A DNA stretch of 64,000 bases from Bacillus thuringiensis (GTDB taxonomy: Bacteria; Bacillota; Bacilli; Bacillales; Bacillaceae_G): assembly GCF_014932895.1 (NCBI RefSeq), contig NZ_JACYOF010000009.1:62001-126000 (forward strand), given 5' to 3'. Both the position numbers and the translations under genes were made by a program. How positions within the stretch are numbered: the first letter of the stretch is position 1; each line of letters starts with the position of its first letter. Below, piece after piece: positions 31,440 through 40,646 of the stretch. The notes below the pieces were generated by a model. It was not told the DNA's origin, ran no database searches, and saw nothing but the letters and a program-made list of their open reading frames with translations.

Positions 31440-33933
31440 AAGTTATAAGAAAAAGTATCAAACGAAATCACCGGAAGAAAAAAGAGAAGCGGTTCAAGCT
31501 TTAACAAAAAAGATGGAAAAAAACGTAGAAGGCTATTTTCGCACACCGGAAGATATGAAAGAATATTTAACGTTTATGGCAAGGTTTTATCAATATTCAC
31601 CATCTAATATTTCATTAATACAGAGTCAATTCCAGGGAGCCAGTGCAGTTGGTTCTTTTTCTTTTTGGAAAGAAAAAGGGTTTGGGGTTAAGAAGGGTGA
31701 GAAAGGAATCCAGATCCTTGTTCCAAACCGAACTGTAGCAAAATTTAAGGACAAAAAAGGTACGTGGAAATCCGTTACAAAGGCAAACGAAGAAGAGAAA
31801 AAACAAATTGAATCTAAAAGTGTAGAAGTGAAACCAGGTAGCTTATATTTTGCTATCGGTCATGTGTTTGATGTGTCTCAAACAAGCGCAACAGCGAAAG
31901 ATCTACCTCGTATTTTTCCGAATCGTTGGCTAGAAGGGGGCGTAACAGATTATAAGAGTTTGTACAAAGGAATGGAAGCCATTGCGGAAAAAAACGGTGT
32001 GAAAATCATTGCACCAAAATCAGAGTTGGGCGTTGCAAAGGGTGTAAGTTACACTTTAACAAAAGAAGTCGCCTTGAATCCACGAAACAGTGAATTACAA
32101 AATGTAAAAACACTTCTACATGAATTGGCGCATGCCAAACTCCATACAGCAGAGACACATATGAATTACACAGCACCAGAAAAAGAGTTTCAAGCAGAGA
32201 TGACCGCTTATGCCGTTTCTTCTTATTTTGGAATTGATACAAGCGAATACTCGTTAGGATATTTAGCGAACTGGACACAAGGAAAAGAAATGAAGGATAA
32301 AACGAAATTATTAAAAGAAGTACATGAAACTTCGATAGAATTTATTGAGACAATTGAAAACACATTAGAAAAGGAAAAAGAACAAATAAATGAAAAAGAG
32401 GTGGAAAGTATGGCAAATAAAAATGAAAAACAGGATGAAAAAAATATTTTATTGGTGGAATTTATGAGTTTAAGTAACACGACACAAGAGCTTGTTTCTA
32501 TTACAGAGTTAAGGGAACAAGTGGATAGAGATCGAGCGTTTGGGCCTATAGAAGGCGCCGAAAAATTGAGTGATAAAGAATTTATTGATGCATTTAACGA
32601 AGCGAATCAAGAAAAGTATGCAGCACTAAATCAAGATGAAATAAATCGTCCGACTATGTTAGTTCAGTGGAGCGAAAACGAAAATTTTAAGGGTAGTCAG
32701 TTGATTCCATTTGGAGATGCCAATGAAAAAATGGCTGAAGTCATTACAAATATTGAAAAAGCAAAAGAGGAAGCAAGAGAAAGAGATGAATACGTACAAT
32801 ATGATAAAACTCGTTATCATATTGCCATTCCAAAAGAAGTCGATAGAGATTTTGGGAGAATGGAGCTTGTGAGTATGGATCGTTTGGATATGGGGGATGG
32901 GGACTACAAGACACCGTATGAACAAGTGTTAAACGAGAAAAGGTATTTATCGGATGAAGTAAAACAAGCGTTACGAGATGAAGTGATGAATTATAGAAAT
33001 AACAAAGAAATACCGATGGAAAAAGCTAAAGAAAATCCATCAGAAAAATCGAAAGAAACACCCAATCACTTAGTTACAATTGAAGTATTAGTAGACGGTA
33101 TACAGGATGAAGAACTTGCAAGAATCCACATGATGGATGCTGTTACGAAAGATATAAATTATTTGTCTGTATGGAATCAAGATAAAACAAATCGGGACGA
33201 TTTATATGTTTCCCTAATGGAAAAGAACGGGAAACGAGAAAGTGCCTATTTAGATAACATTTTGAAGCCAGATTTATATGAAAAGGTTCAAAGTTCTATT
33301 TTTGATGGAAGAGGAAATTTGTCATTTGTCATTCATGAAAAGGATGCAAATATGAGTCTAGATGAAATCGTAAAAGGTGAACGATATGGAACCTTAGCTG
33401 ATAAAGCGAAGGAACAAAAAGATCACTCATTTAATGAAAAAGACGTGGAATTGTATAAAGAAATGAAAAAGGAAGGATATGCACCTATTGCCTCTTTAGA
33501 TCAACAAATTCAGCCTTCAAAAGAAAAAGAGTCCACTACATTAGATAAGGATTTAAGCCGGAAATACGAAGCATACAGACGTTCACAATATGAAGAAACA
33601 CCAGATAATATTGATAGTATTGTCACTCGTGTAAAAGCTGAAGAGCGATATTATACAACAAAGTATGTTTCAATTGATAATGAGCTGGTAAGCCAAGAAC
33701 ACGTAGTGAAATTAGAAAATCAGGTGGATGAGAAGCTTGGGAAAGAAGGGATAACGGTGAATCAGTCTACAACTTCAAAGGAAATAGAGGGAGATAAAAA
33801 ATTTCAACCATTGAACGGGAAACAAACGAATAGTAAAGAAAAAGACAAAGGGCCAGATCCTGGTAATGTAGAGCAGTCGAAAGCTACAAAGAAATCAAGT
33901 AGAAAAAGAGAAACAATGGAAATGGAACGATGA
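31432..33933 (+). CDS. ArdC/LtrC-like ssDNA-binding metallopeptidase-like protein
   Basis: 833 aa. Residues 15-140 resemble the ArdC N-terminal ssDNA-binding domain (FYQYSPSNISLIQSQFQGAS ... GVKKGEKGIQILVP). Residues about 190-280 hold a zinc-peptidase motif HELAHAK (HExxH) and later EKEFQAEMTAY. The long C-terminal part contains repeated acidic alpha/beta modules of the large-polyvalent-protein type. Such proteins enter or protect transferring DNA and counter restriction in the recipient (known for ArdC); for this one it is inference. Directly downstream of the relaxosome. Confidence 0.8.
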   Translation: MSKSYKKKYQTKSPEEKREAVQALTKKMEKNVEGYFRTPEDMKEYLTFMARFYQYSPSNISLIQSQFQGASAVGSFSFWKEKGFGVKKGEKGIQILVPNRTVAKFKDKKGTWKSVTKANEEEKKQIESKSVEVKPGSLYFAIGHVFDVSQTSATAKDLPRIFPNRWLEGGVTDYKSLYKGMEAIAEKNGVKIIAPKSELGVAKGVSYTLTKEVALNPRNSELQNVKTLLHELAHAKLHTAETHMNYTAPEKEFQAEMTAYAVSSYFGIDTSEYSLGYLANWTQGKEMKDKTKLLKEVHETSIEFIETIENTLEKEKEQINEKEVESMANKNEKQDEKNILLVEFMSLSNTTQELVSITELREQVDRDRAFGPIEGAEKLSDKEFIDAFNEANQEKYAALNQDEINRPTMLVQWSENENFKGSQLIPFGDANEKMAEVITNIEKAKEEARERDEYVQYDKTRYHIAIPKEVDRDFGRMELVSMDRLDMGDGDYKTPYEQVLNEKRYLSDEVKQALRDEVMNYRNNKEIPMEKAKENPSEKSKETPNHLVTIEVLVDGIQDEELARIHMMDAVTKDINYLSVWNQDKTNRDDLYVSLMEKNGKRESAYLDNILKPDLYEKVQSSIFDGRGNLSFVIHEKDANMSLDEIVKGERYGTLADKAKEQKDHSFNEKDVELYKEMKKEGYAPIASLDQQIQPSKEKESTTLDKDLSRKYEAYRRSQYEETPDNIDSIVTRVKAEERYYTTKYVSIDNELVSQEHVVKLENQVDEKLGKEGITVNQSTTSKEIEGDKKFQPLNGKQTNSKEKDKGPDPGNVEQSKATKKSSRKRETMEMER

Positions 33934-34016
33934 AAAATTATATAACAAGAAAACCAGATTAAATCATTTTTTGTTACTCAATTGAGGAAGCGGAAAGTGA
34001 TTTTTTTATAGCTAAA

Positions 34017-34056
34017 AATGAGAGAGGGTATAAGTAAAAAAAGCCCTCTTTCTCAT
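34017..34056 (+). terminator. Terminator after ArdC-like gene
   Basis: AAATGAGAGAGGG pairs with CCCTCTTTCTCATTT around a 17-base A-rich loop. Confidence 0.55.
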
Positions 34057-34081
34057 TTGTAAAACGAAAGGAGCGAATGTA

Positions 34082-34216
34082 ATGAATGTATGGCTGTTTG
34101 CGAGCTGTATGTTCCTTGTAGCTGTCTTTTTGAACACATTGTTATTATTCGGTCACAGAATGATGAAAAAGCGAAGAAATAAGAAATGGAAGCGTAAAAC
34201 TGAAATTGCAGATTAA
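34082..34216 (+). CDS. Small single-span membrane protein (44 aa)
   Basis: ATG 34082 with GAAAGGAG upstream. MNVWLFASCMFLVAVFLNTL is a membrane helix, followed by a very basic tail (MMKKRRNKKWKRKTEI). Sits just before the topB fragment. Function unknown. Confidence 0.55.
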   Translation: MNVWLFASCMFLVAVFLNTLLLFGHRMMKKRRNKKWKRKTEIAD

Positions 34217-34231
34217 TAGGAGGTACTACGT

Positions 34232-34312
34232 ATGGGAAAAACATTATTTATTACTGAAAAGCCAAAGGTAGCTGTTGAATTAGTGAACTACTCGCCACTT
34301 AGCAAAGCTTGA
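34232..34312 (+). pseudogene. topB: 5' fragment of topoisomerase III gene cut by an IS605-derived element
   Basis: AGGAGG is followed by ATG and MGKTLFITEKPKVAVEL, the hallmark N-terminus of TopB (active-site toprim segment ITEKP). After about 17 codons the sequence changes into the GAACTACTCGCC end of an IS605-type element and stops at 34312. No further topB sequence is seen beyond the element, so most of the gene was lost. Gram-positive conjugative elements often carry topB between relaxase and primase genes, which fits the position. Confidence 0.8.
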
Positions 34313-34612
34313 AGTGGGAGCTTCTCAGTTCCAAGACGAAAGCAACCTTTCGTCTCCCTGAGCGTTACTTCGGGGTGTTCCACCCCTAGATGTCCAACGA
34401 TTGGATGCCCTCTGGGTACGGTTGATATTTTACGCAGGAACCGAATGGCTTGGTTTTCGCACTCTATTTTCTTCCTGCAACCTCCTATATCAAGTTATCA
34501 AAGAACTTCATATTGCTAGTTTATCAAAAGTTTTTGGCTATGCCAAACCGAAATTCATCTCCCACCTACCGTTGGGCTAGCACCCTTCACACGCTCGAGG
34601 AAGGAGAATTCT
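34285..34612 (-). mobile_element. TnpB-less IS605-type element (~330 bp)
   Basis: Begins GAACTACTCGCCACTTAG and ends near CTCCCACCTACC ... GAGGAAGGAGAATTC, sharing both ends with the element at 57148 and its right end with the tnpB relic at 944. The interior carries strong hairpins (GACGAAAG.../CTTTCGTC; GGGGTG-TTC-CACCCC) and no transposase. It resembles a non-autonomous element that retains the right-end RNA (omega-RNA-like) region read from the minus strand. It inserted into topB. Confidence 0.7.
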
Positions 34613-34676
34613 TTCGGTAAATTCGTTAAAATTCTTATTCGGCAAATAAAAATAAAATGTATCAACTATAAGTAGC

Positions 34677-34712
34677 AAAAGAGGACTAGCAAACGGAATA
34701 GTCCTCTTTTTT
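34677..34712 (+). terminator. Terminator before primase gene
   Basis: AAAAGAGGACTA pairs with TAGTCCTCTTTT, followed by a T run. Confidence 0.7.
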
Positions 34713-34746
34713 ATTTCATTTTATAGAGTAAAGGGGGGATTCCGTA

Positions 34747-35724
34747 ATGGCATATGTCAGTGCGGAGGATGCGATGGAAGCAAGAAAAGTTGACTTGATT
34801 TCATATCTAGAAGCAAAAGGAGAAACATTTAAGAAAGAAGGAAACTATTATCGTCATACGGAACATGACAGTCTCATTATTAAAGGGAATCAATACGCCT
34901 GGAATAGTCGAGGAGAAAAAGGATATGGAGCAATTAGCTTTGCCATGACGTACTATGACATGACATTCCCTCAAGCCGTGATGGACATTCAGAAGGGGGA
35001 CTACAAAGAGTTTGATCGTTCAAAAGCTGAAGAGGAACGCAAAAAAGAGCAGCAGCCATTTATCTATCCAAAACACTTAGAGGTGCCGAAACAAACAGAG
35101 ATCAAGCGATACTTAATTGATGAACGGAAAATAGATCCTCGCTTGGTGAACTGGCTGATTAAAAAGGATCTCATTGCCCAAGATAAGAAAAATAATGTGG
35201 TGTTCAAATGGAGGGAAGAAGGAGGCAAAGGGCAAGTAATTGGAATGAACCGTCAAGGTACGGTCAAAATGGAGAATAAAAGGGGAAGCTTTAAGCAAAT
35301 TGTCCCGAATTATGAAAAAATCAATGCCGGTTTTACAGTTGATGTGGGTAAGCCGGATAAAATTTATTTTTATGAAGACCCGATTGATATGTTATCCCAT
35401 TGGAGCATCAAACAAAATAATATCCAAAACGCTCGCCTGGTTTCTATGCATGGATTGAAGTCAAAAACAGTGATTCAATCTTTAATTGATGCGAAAAAAG
35501 AAGGACACGATATTAAAGAGGTCATTATGGCAGTTGATAACGATAAGGCTGGGAAAGACTTCATTCAGACGATGAAATGCTTTGTAGATCTTAAAGAGGA
35601 TATTCCAACGAATGAAAAAGATTGGAACGATGTCCGGAAGAAACAAGCGAGTAAACAACAGTCAAAAGAAACAGCTCAACCAAAGAAAATGAAATCAATT
35701 AAAGAGGTGGAGAGAAGTGTCTAA
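34747..35724 (+). CDS. Toprim-domain DNA primase-like protein
   Basis: 325 aa; AAAGGGGGG upstream. N-terminal about 80 residues recall a DnaG-type zinc-binding fold without its cysteines (YYRHTEHDSLIIKGNQYAWN). Toprim motifs are present: FYEDPIDMLSHWS (Glu) about residue 208 and VIMAVDNDKAGKDF (DxD) about 258. Similar plasmid primases (DUF3991/toprim) synthesise primers on the transferred strand. The C-terminus is Lys/Gln-rich. Overlaps the next gene by 8 bp. Confidence 0.8.
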   Translation: MAYVSAEDAMEARKVDLISYLEAKGETFKKEGNYYRHTEHDSLIIKGNQYAWNSRGEKGYGAISFAMTYYDMTFPQAVMDIQKGDYKEFDRSKAEEERKKEQQPFIYPKHLEVPKQTEIKRYLIDERKIDPRLVNWLIKKDLIAQDKKNNVVFKWREEGGKGQVIGMNRQGTVKMENKRGSFKQIVPNYEKINAGFTVDVGKPDKIYFYEDPIDMLSHWSIKQNNIQNARLVSMHGLKSKTVIQSLIDAKKEGHDIKEVIMAVDNDKAGKDFIQTMKCFVDLKEDIPTNEKDWNDVRKKQASKQQSKETAQPKKMKSIKEVERSV

Positions 35725-36379
35725 TCTACCAGCCATGCCAAACATATTACAAATTTTGATGTATGGTTTTATCCTTTATGTTCTTTTTCGTATTTGTAAA
35801 TTTATGTACCGGAAGATCCAGGAGCGAAGAATATTAAAGCGAATGGCTAAGTCTGGTATTCGCTATATAGACAAAATGGACGGACATCAATTCGAAGTAT
35901 ATCTGAAAGCTCTCTTTCGAGAGCTTGGGTACTCACCGATGGTTACAAAACAGTCTCATGATTTTGGAGCCGATCTTGTATTAAAAGGTAAGAAGCGTAT
36001 TGTGATCCAAGCGAAACGATACGGAATGAAAAATAGAGTCGGCATCAGTGCCGTACAAGAGATATATGCAGCACAAGCCTATTACAAAGCACATGAGGGC
36101 TGGGTTGTAACGAACAGTGTGTATACAAGGCAAGCGAAAGAATTAGTGGAGGCATGCCATGTAAAACTAATTGATCGTGTAGAACTTCAGAAATTGATTA
36201 ATAAAATTAATCCCGAATATTCGGCTGAAGATGTATATCAAGAGGTAAAACCTGCAGAACGGAAATGCCCAGCGTGTAAAAATCATTTAGTCATTAGAAA
36301 TTCGAATAAAACAGGGAATAAGTTCTTAGGCTGTTCTCAATATCCTACATTTACACATACAGAACCAATCAATACATGA
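35717..36379 (+). CDS. Membrane-anchored Mrr-like nuclease with topoisomerase-type zinc finger
   Basis: 220 aa. N-terminal membrane helix (ILQILMYGFILYVLFRICKF). Residues 55-165 are an Mrr/restriction-endonuclease-like fold: MDGHQFEVYLKALFRELGYS, then FGADLVLKGKKRIVIQAK with D..QxK catalytic residues. The C-terminal 35 residues form a topoisomerase zinc finger (CPACKNHLVIRNSN ... GCSQYPTFTHTEP). The fourth Cys is Phe here (YPTFTH), whereas the truncated copy at 41220 has YPTCTH. Possible roles are defence or DNA processing during transfer. Confidence 0.8.
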   Translation: MSNLPAMPNILQILMYGFILYVLFRICKFMYRKIQERRILKRMAKSGIRYIDKMDGHQFEVYLKALFRELGYSPMVTKQSHDFGADLVLKGKKRIVIQAKRYGMKNRVGISAVQEIYAAQAYYKAHEGWVVTNSVYTRQAKELVEACHVKLIDRVELQKLINKINPEYSAEDVYQEVKPAERKCPACKNHLVIRNSNKTGNKFLGCSQYPTFTHTEPINT

Positions 36380-36662
36380 GCTGTGATGAAAATCCGGCTC
36401 TTTTTTCATTTGTTTAAGGAGTACGGAAACGATTATGGGTTTCAAGGGCCACTCTAGAATTAAATACCACAATTCAATTTTGATAAGTGTATTTGAGATA
36501 CTCTAAATCCTTTAAAATCAATAACTTGTAATCTTCTCAATAGAGTACACTCTATTGAGAAGTCAAATATGTAATTACGCATATTTAAATTTATTACTTT
36601 AATAGTAATAAATTTAAATATATGATTAAAAGGTTTTAATGAATTTATAAGGAGATGCGAGT
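36380..36662 (+). promoter_or_regulatory. Control region of the polymorphic toxin gene with two palindromes and a PlcR-like box
   Basis: 36533-36562 is a 14-bp inverted repeat (CTTCTCAATAGAGT) with a 2-base centre. 36583-36619 is a 16-bp inverted repeat (ATTTAAATTTATTACT) with a 5-base loop. Between them 36568-36583 reads TATGTAATTACGCATA, one mismatch from the PlcR consensus TATGNAN4TNCATA. The toxin ATG is at 36663. Confidence 0.55.
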
Positions 36663-39596
36663 ATGAAGAAAATCATAGGACTTATAGTAACATTGTTTTT
36701 ATTATTTTCTACCTATGCACCAACGTTTACAGAGGCAGCCGAAGTTTTAAATAAAGTAGGCTGGGTGAAGGAGAAAGAGAATTGGTATTATTACGAAAAA
36801 GATGGCAGTAAAAGAACAGAAAAAATCACATTAGATGGCATAGAATATGATTTCTTTAAAGATGGTAGGCTGTTTGAAGGCAAAAAATTAGTCGGAAATG
36901 AATGGATGCATTATAAAGAACCGGGAAAATTACAAACCGGATGGAGTTTTTCTGGAACGGCGTGGAGTTATATACGTGATGGTAAATATGCAACAGGTGT
37001 TATTACTTATCAAGGGAAACAATTTGAAATTAATAAGTACGGAGAAATGGAAAAAGGATGGATTACATTACGCTCTAAAATTAAAAGAATGTACCCCAAA
37101 CCAGAAACAAAATTTTTATTTGAATCGAAACCTGTAAAAGACGGAGATTTATTAGAGGTTATTGGTAAACAAGGTCTTTGGTATCAAGTAAAATACCAAG
37201 GAGAAATAGGGTATGTAAGAATTTTTGAGTCTGTAGTCATGGGAGAAAATCCAACACGTTCGTGGGATGTTGTTAAAGAAGGAATGAATCTTTCACTATT
37301 TATGACAACAGAATATAAAAAAAATCCCGAAAAATATTTCCCCCCTAACGTTATAAAAAATATTGATAAGAGAATAGATGAAGACATAAAAGTTTTATAT
37401 GAAAATCTAGATTTTCTAGACAAAATAAAGTCGACTATCTTGTTAGATAATACGCAAGGATGGGTTCAAAAAGACGGTAACAAGTGGAGTTATTTTCGAA
37501 AAGACGGACAACCAGCCAAGGGATTTCAAGTTATAGATGAGAAAAAATATTATTTTGATGATAACGGAATCATGCAAACAGGTTGGATAAAATTACCTAC
37601 AGGGACGTATTATTTTAGTCCATCAGGTGTGATGCAAACAGGTGCACAATCCATTGATGGAAAAATGTATTATTTCAATGAAGGTGGTTTTTTAAGCTCT
37701 GGACTTCGCTTTGTAAATGAAAAACCGTATTATTTTGATGAATCTCATGAACAAAAAAGCGGTTGGATGAAACTAGAATATGATTGGTATCTGTTACATC
37801 CGAATGGTGCATTACAAACCGGAGATTTTACCTATAAAGATAAGGTTTTCTCATTTAATAAAGATGGAGAAATGATAAAAGGATGGATCACATTAGAATC
37901 CCTTGTAAAAAAAGTGTATCCAGAACCAGATTTAAAGAAAGTTTTACGAGCAAAGCATGTAAATACTGGTGAATTAATAGAAGTAACAGGAAAAGTTGGT
38001 TCTTGGTATGAAGTGATGTATAAAGGTGAAAAAGGATATGTACGGATTCATGATGCCATTATTTTTGACCAAGAAGCAAAAAGCCCTCTAACTCTGCTAG
38101 GAGGCAAACTCAAAATTTTTGAAGGTGTTTTTGATTATATAAAAAGCGATCAAACACTTTTAAATGATACAGTAGATGTATTGCAGAAAATGGAAAATAG
38201 CATTACGGATGAAGCAAATACTTATAATAATATTGCGGCAGATATTGATAATCGACTTTCTTCTTTAGAAGAGAAAAAGGCTATAGTCATTGATTTTCAA
38301 AAGAAAATAAAAGACTTAGAACAGAAAGTAAAAAATGATTGGGATCGTTTAACAAAAGAAGAGATGCGACAACTGTTAGAAATGTTTCAGGCTGACGCAG
38401 AGAAAATAGGCATATATGCTACAGAACAGTCGGAATATTTTTCGCAAATTGATCATTTCTCAAAACAATTAGTGCGAAATTCACAAGAAATGGTTCGATT
38501 TCAAGAAGAATTAGTAAAATCTCTTGATCAAATGGTTGCTTTTAATAATCAAATTTATGATGTAATTAGAGAAGATATACAAGTAACGCTACAGTCTCAA
38601 GATCAATGTAATGTGTATTTAAAACAAATTGCAGATTCGATTCATGAATTAGCAGAGAGTCATAAGCGTATTCAGCAAGTATTACACGACAATGGTACAT
38701 TTGAAGATTTAGGAAACATTGCAACAAGTACGATTCGATTGAAACATTCCATAGATAAGGCGAAACCTGGAATGGAGGAGCTTGTACAAGTAACAAGAAA
38801 GAATGTTCCAGTCATAGCAAAAGATTTACAAGCATTTCAAGAAAGAGTACCAGGCATCTATACTGACGTAAATACAGGATTAGATTTTGGGAATGCATTT
38901 ATGGACACAGCTTCCAAAGTTGTCCGACATAAGTATAATATCCCTTCAGCGGCAGCAAAAATTGGGAATGTTAATCTAAATAATGCATTACGTGATTTAG
39001 GTGGAAATCCATCTCGTATTTATAATCGCGCGAATGATGGTGATTTATCGTTTATTTTAGATATTACGCCAGGTATAGGAACAGGAAAAGAAATTGGACA
39101 ACTTATCAAAGGAAAAGATGTAATAACAGGAAGAAAATATGGACCAGAAGATTACGGATGGGGTACATTGGCGGTCGTATCTGGTGGTACATCAAGAGTT
39201 GTTGGAAAAGTCGTAGGAAAGATTGGCGACCTTGAAAAGAAAGGGAAGGCTCTAGAAGCGGCAGCTAAAAATGTCTCTAATGGTCGTTTTGATGTTGTGG
39301 CATTTGATCAAAAGATAGCTAAGATGAATGTAAATGAAAAAATTGCTCTAATAAAATCAACGTCCATGGATATTGCAAAACAAAATGGTTGGAAAAAAGA
39401 TTCTAAACTAACTAGAATGAATAATCGAGATGTATATTTTGATTCTAAAACGAAGAATTATTATGCTTTAGATACACAACACGGTAGATTTGAAGTTGTT
39501 AATAAAAAAGGTAAGCACCAAGGTGAGGTTGATTTTAATTTAAATTCAACAAAACCCGCTGATAACTCAGGGGGACATGATTTGAGAATGAGTTAA
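36663..39596 (+). CDS. Secreted polymorphic toxin: wall-binding repeats, SH3, pre-toxin domain, colicin-E3-like ribonuclease tip
   Basis: 977 aa, AAGGAGATG upstream. Signal peptide (IIGLIVTLFLLFSTYAPTFT). Cell-wall-binding repeats (WVKEKENWYYYEKDGSK; YYFDDNGIMQTGWIKL) alternate with two SH3-like domains (KDGDLLEVIGKQGLWYQVKY; TGELIEVTGKVGSWYEVMYK). A long helical region covers about 480-770. A Gly-rich pre-toxin domain lies at about 780-870 (LDITPGIGTGKEIGQLIKGK). The last 100 residues end in ALDTQHGRFEVVNKKGKHQG and GHDLRM, the pattern of colicin E3-type rRNases (D-x-x-H-G-x-x-E, G-x-H-x-G). It probably kills competing cells by 16S rRNA cleavage; an immunity gene follows at once. Confidence 0.8.
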   Translation: MKKIIGLIVTLFLLFSTYAPTFTEAAEVLNKVGWVKEKENWYYYEKDGSKRTEKITLDGIEYDFFKDGRLFEGKKLVGNEWMHYKEPGKLQTGWSFSGTAWSYIRDGKYATGVITYQGKQFEINKYGEMEKGWITLRSKIKRMYPKPETKFLFESKPVKDGDLLEVIGKQGLWYQVKYQGEIGYVRIFESVVMGENPTRSWDVVKEGMNLSLFMTTEYKKNPEKYFPPNVIKNIDKRIDEDIKVLYENLDFLDKIKSTILLDNTQGWVQKDGNKWSYFRKDGQPAKGFQVIDEKKYYFDDNGIMQTGWIKLPTGTYYFSPSGVMQTGAQSIDGKMYYFNEGGFLSSGLRFVNEKPYYFDESHEQKSGWMKLEYDWYLLHPNGALQTGDFTYKDKVFSFNKDGEMIKGWITLESLVKKVYPEPDLKKVLRAKHVNTGELIEVTGKVGSWYEVMYKGEKGYVRIHDAIIFDQEAKSPLTLLGGKLKIFEGVFDYIKSDQTLLNDTVDVLQKMENSITDEANTYNNIAADIDNRLSSLEEKKAIVIDFQKKIKDLEQKVKNDWDRLTKEEMRQLLEMFQADAEKIGIYATEQSEYFSQIDHFSKQLVRNSQEMVRFQEELVKSLDQMVAFNNQIYDVIREDIQVTLQSQDQCNVYLKQIADSIHELAESHKRIQQVLHDNGTFEDLGNIATSTIRLKHSIDKAKPGMEELVQVTRKNVPVIAKDLQAFQERVPGIYTDVNTGLDFGNAFMDTASKVVRHKYNIPSAAAKIGNVNLNNALRDLGGNPSRIYNRANDGDLSFILDITPGIGTGKEIGQLIKGKDVITGRKYGPEDYGWGTLAVVSGGTSRVVGKVVGKIGDLEKKGKALEAAAKNVSNGRFDVVAFDQKIAKMNVNEKIALIKSTSMDIAKQNGWKKDSKLTRMNNRDVYFDSKTKNYYALDTQHGRFEVVNKKGKHQGEVDFNLNSTKPADNSGGHDLRMS

Positions 39597-39613
39597 TCGA
39601 ATAGGAGTTATGT

Positions 39614-40159
39614 ATGAACGAATTAATAAGCAGTGCAATAACAAAGTACTATAAGAACAAAGACGTAGAAAATTATTTATTAAAGTGTAAAGAAAAGATT
39701 CAATTCCCATTAGAATTAGGACGATATTTAGAAACGAATAGAGTAGATATGACTGATATGAACAGTGAAGATGTATGGCCATCTACAAAATTTATATTTG
39801 AATATCCCTCCTTCAAGAAAGATGGATTTACTATTAACTATAGTAGTTCTTTACTAATATCTAAGTTGGCAACTGTTTTTTATGTACAGCATGAGTTTGA
39901 AATTGAAAGTCCAGATGAGAACTTACTTATGTCTACACTGAATGGATATGATGTACAACCATATACTCTTCAACAGCTAGAACTAGATCAAATGATAAAT
40001 AAAACTTTAAGACAAGTTGGTTACACAGATTTATCGTATGCAGAAATAAATGAAGTTGTTGAGGGTGTTCAATTTCCAGAAGGTGTAACCTTATTCGGTT
40101 CTCAGCTAACTGTGGAGTATGCCCTTTTTCATGATGTTTTAGATATCTGTCCAGACTAA
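39614..40159 (+). CDS. Putative immunity protein for the E3-like toxin
   Basis: 181 aa, 17 bp after the toxin stop, with AGGAG upstream. Acidic, soluble and without signal peptide (MNELISSAITKYYKNKDVEN ... YTDLSYAEINEVVEGVQFPE). It is twice the size of the colicin E3 immunity protein and not recognisably related. Position right behind the toxin and before a terminator is the main evidence. Confidence 0.65.
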   Translation: MNELISSAITKYYKNKDVENYLLKCKEKIQFPLELGRYLETNRVDMTDMNSEDVWPSTKFIFEYPSFKKDGFTINYSSSLLISKLATVFYVQHEFEIESPDENLLMSTLNGYDVQPYTLQQLELDQMINKTLRQVGYTDLSYAEINEVVEGVQFPEGVTLFGSQLTVEYALFHDVLDICPD

Positions 40160-40194
40160 TGAAATTTTAAATTGCAGCTAATAATTAGTTTAAA

Positions 40195-40229
40195 TAGTAA
40201 AAGTCGTAGGTAATGGTTCCTACGACTTT
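40195..40229 (+). terminator. Terminator closing the first toxin-immunity module
   Basis: AAAGTCGTAGG pairs with CCTACGACTTT, followed by TT. Placed between the immunity gene and the orphan toxin tip. Confidence 0.7.
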
Positions 40230-40622
40230 TATGGACCAGAAGATTACGGATGGGGTACATTGGCGGTCGTATCTGGTGGTACATCAAGAGTTGTTGGAAA
40301 AGTCGTAGGAAAGATTGGCGACCTTGAAAAGAAAGGGAAGGCACTTGAGGCAGCTGCAAAGAATACAAAACATGAAGTGAAAATATTAGGAAGAGGCTCT
40401 ACAGGTAGAACTACTGCAAATACATTAGAAGAGCAACTTGCAATGAAAGAAGTTAAATCCAATCCACAAGGAATAGTTTTAACGAGAATACCAATGACAG
40501 ATCCTCGTTGGCCTAAAGAAGACGGATGGGTGAAAATGGCGCATAATGTAAATGGTGTAGAAATTCATTATGTTAAAAATACTAGAACAGGCGAATTTGA
40601 TGATTTTAAATTTAAAAATTAA
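40229..40622 (+). pseudogene. Orphan (silent) alternative toxin C-terminus with pre-toxin homology arm
   Basis: In-frame translation FYGPEDYGWGTLAVVSGGTS ... LEKKGKALEAAAKN repeats residues about 825-870 of the 36663 toxin, and the DNA (40233-40345) is almost identical to 39141-39253. It then diverges into a different tip: GRGSTGRTTANTLEEQLAMK ... DPRWPKEDGWVKMAHNVNGV and GEFDDFKFK. That tip resembles a toxin domain common at the ends of CdiA- and LXG-type polymorphic toxins. There is no start codon with RBS and no signal peptide. Recombination over the shared arm could fuse it to the full toxin gene. Confidence 0.8.
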
Positions 40623-40646
40623 TTTTTTGTTGATAGGAGCTTGTAT

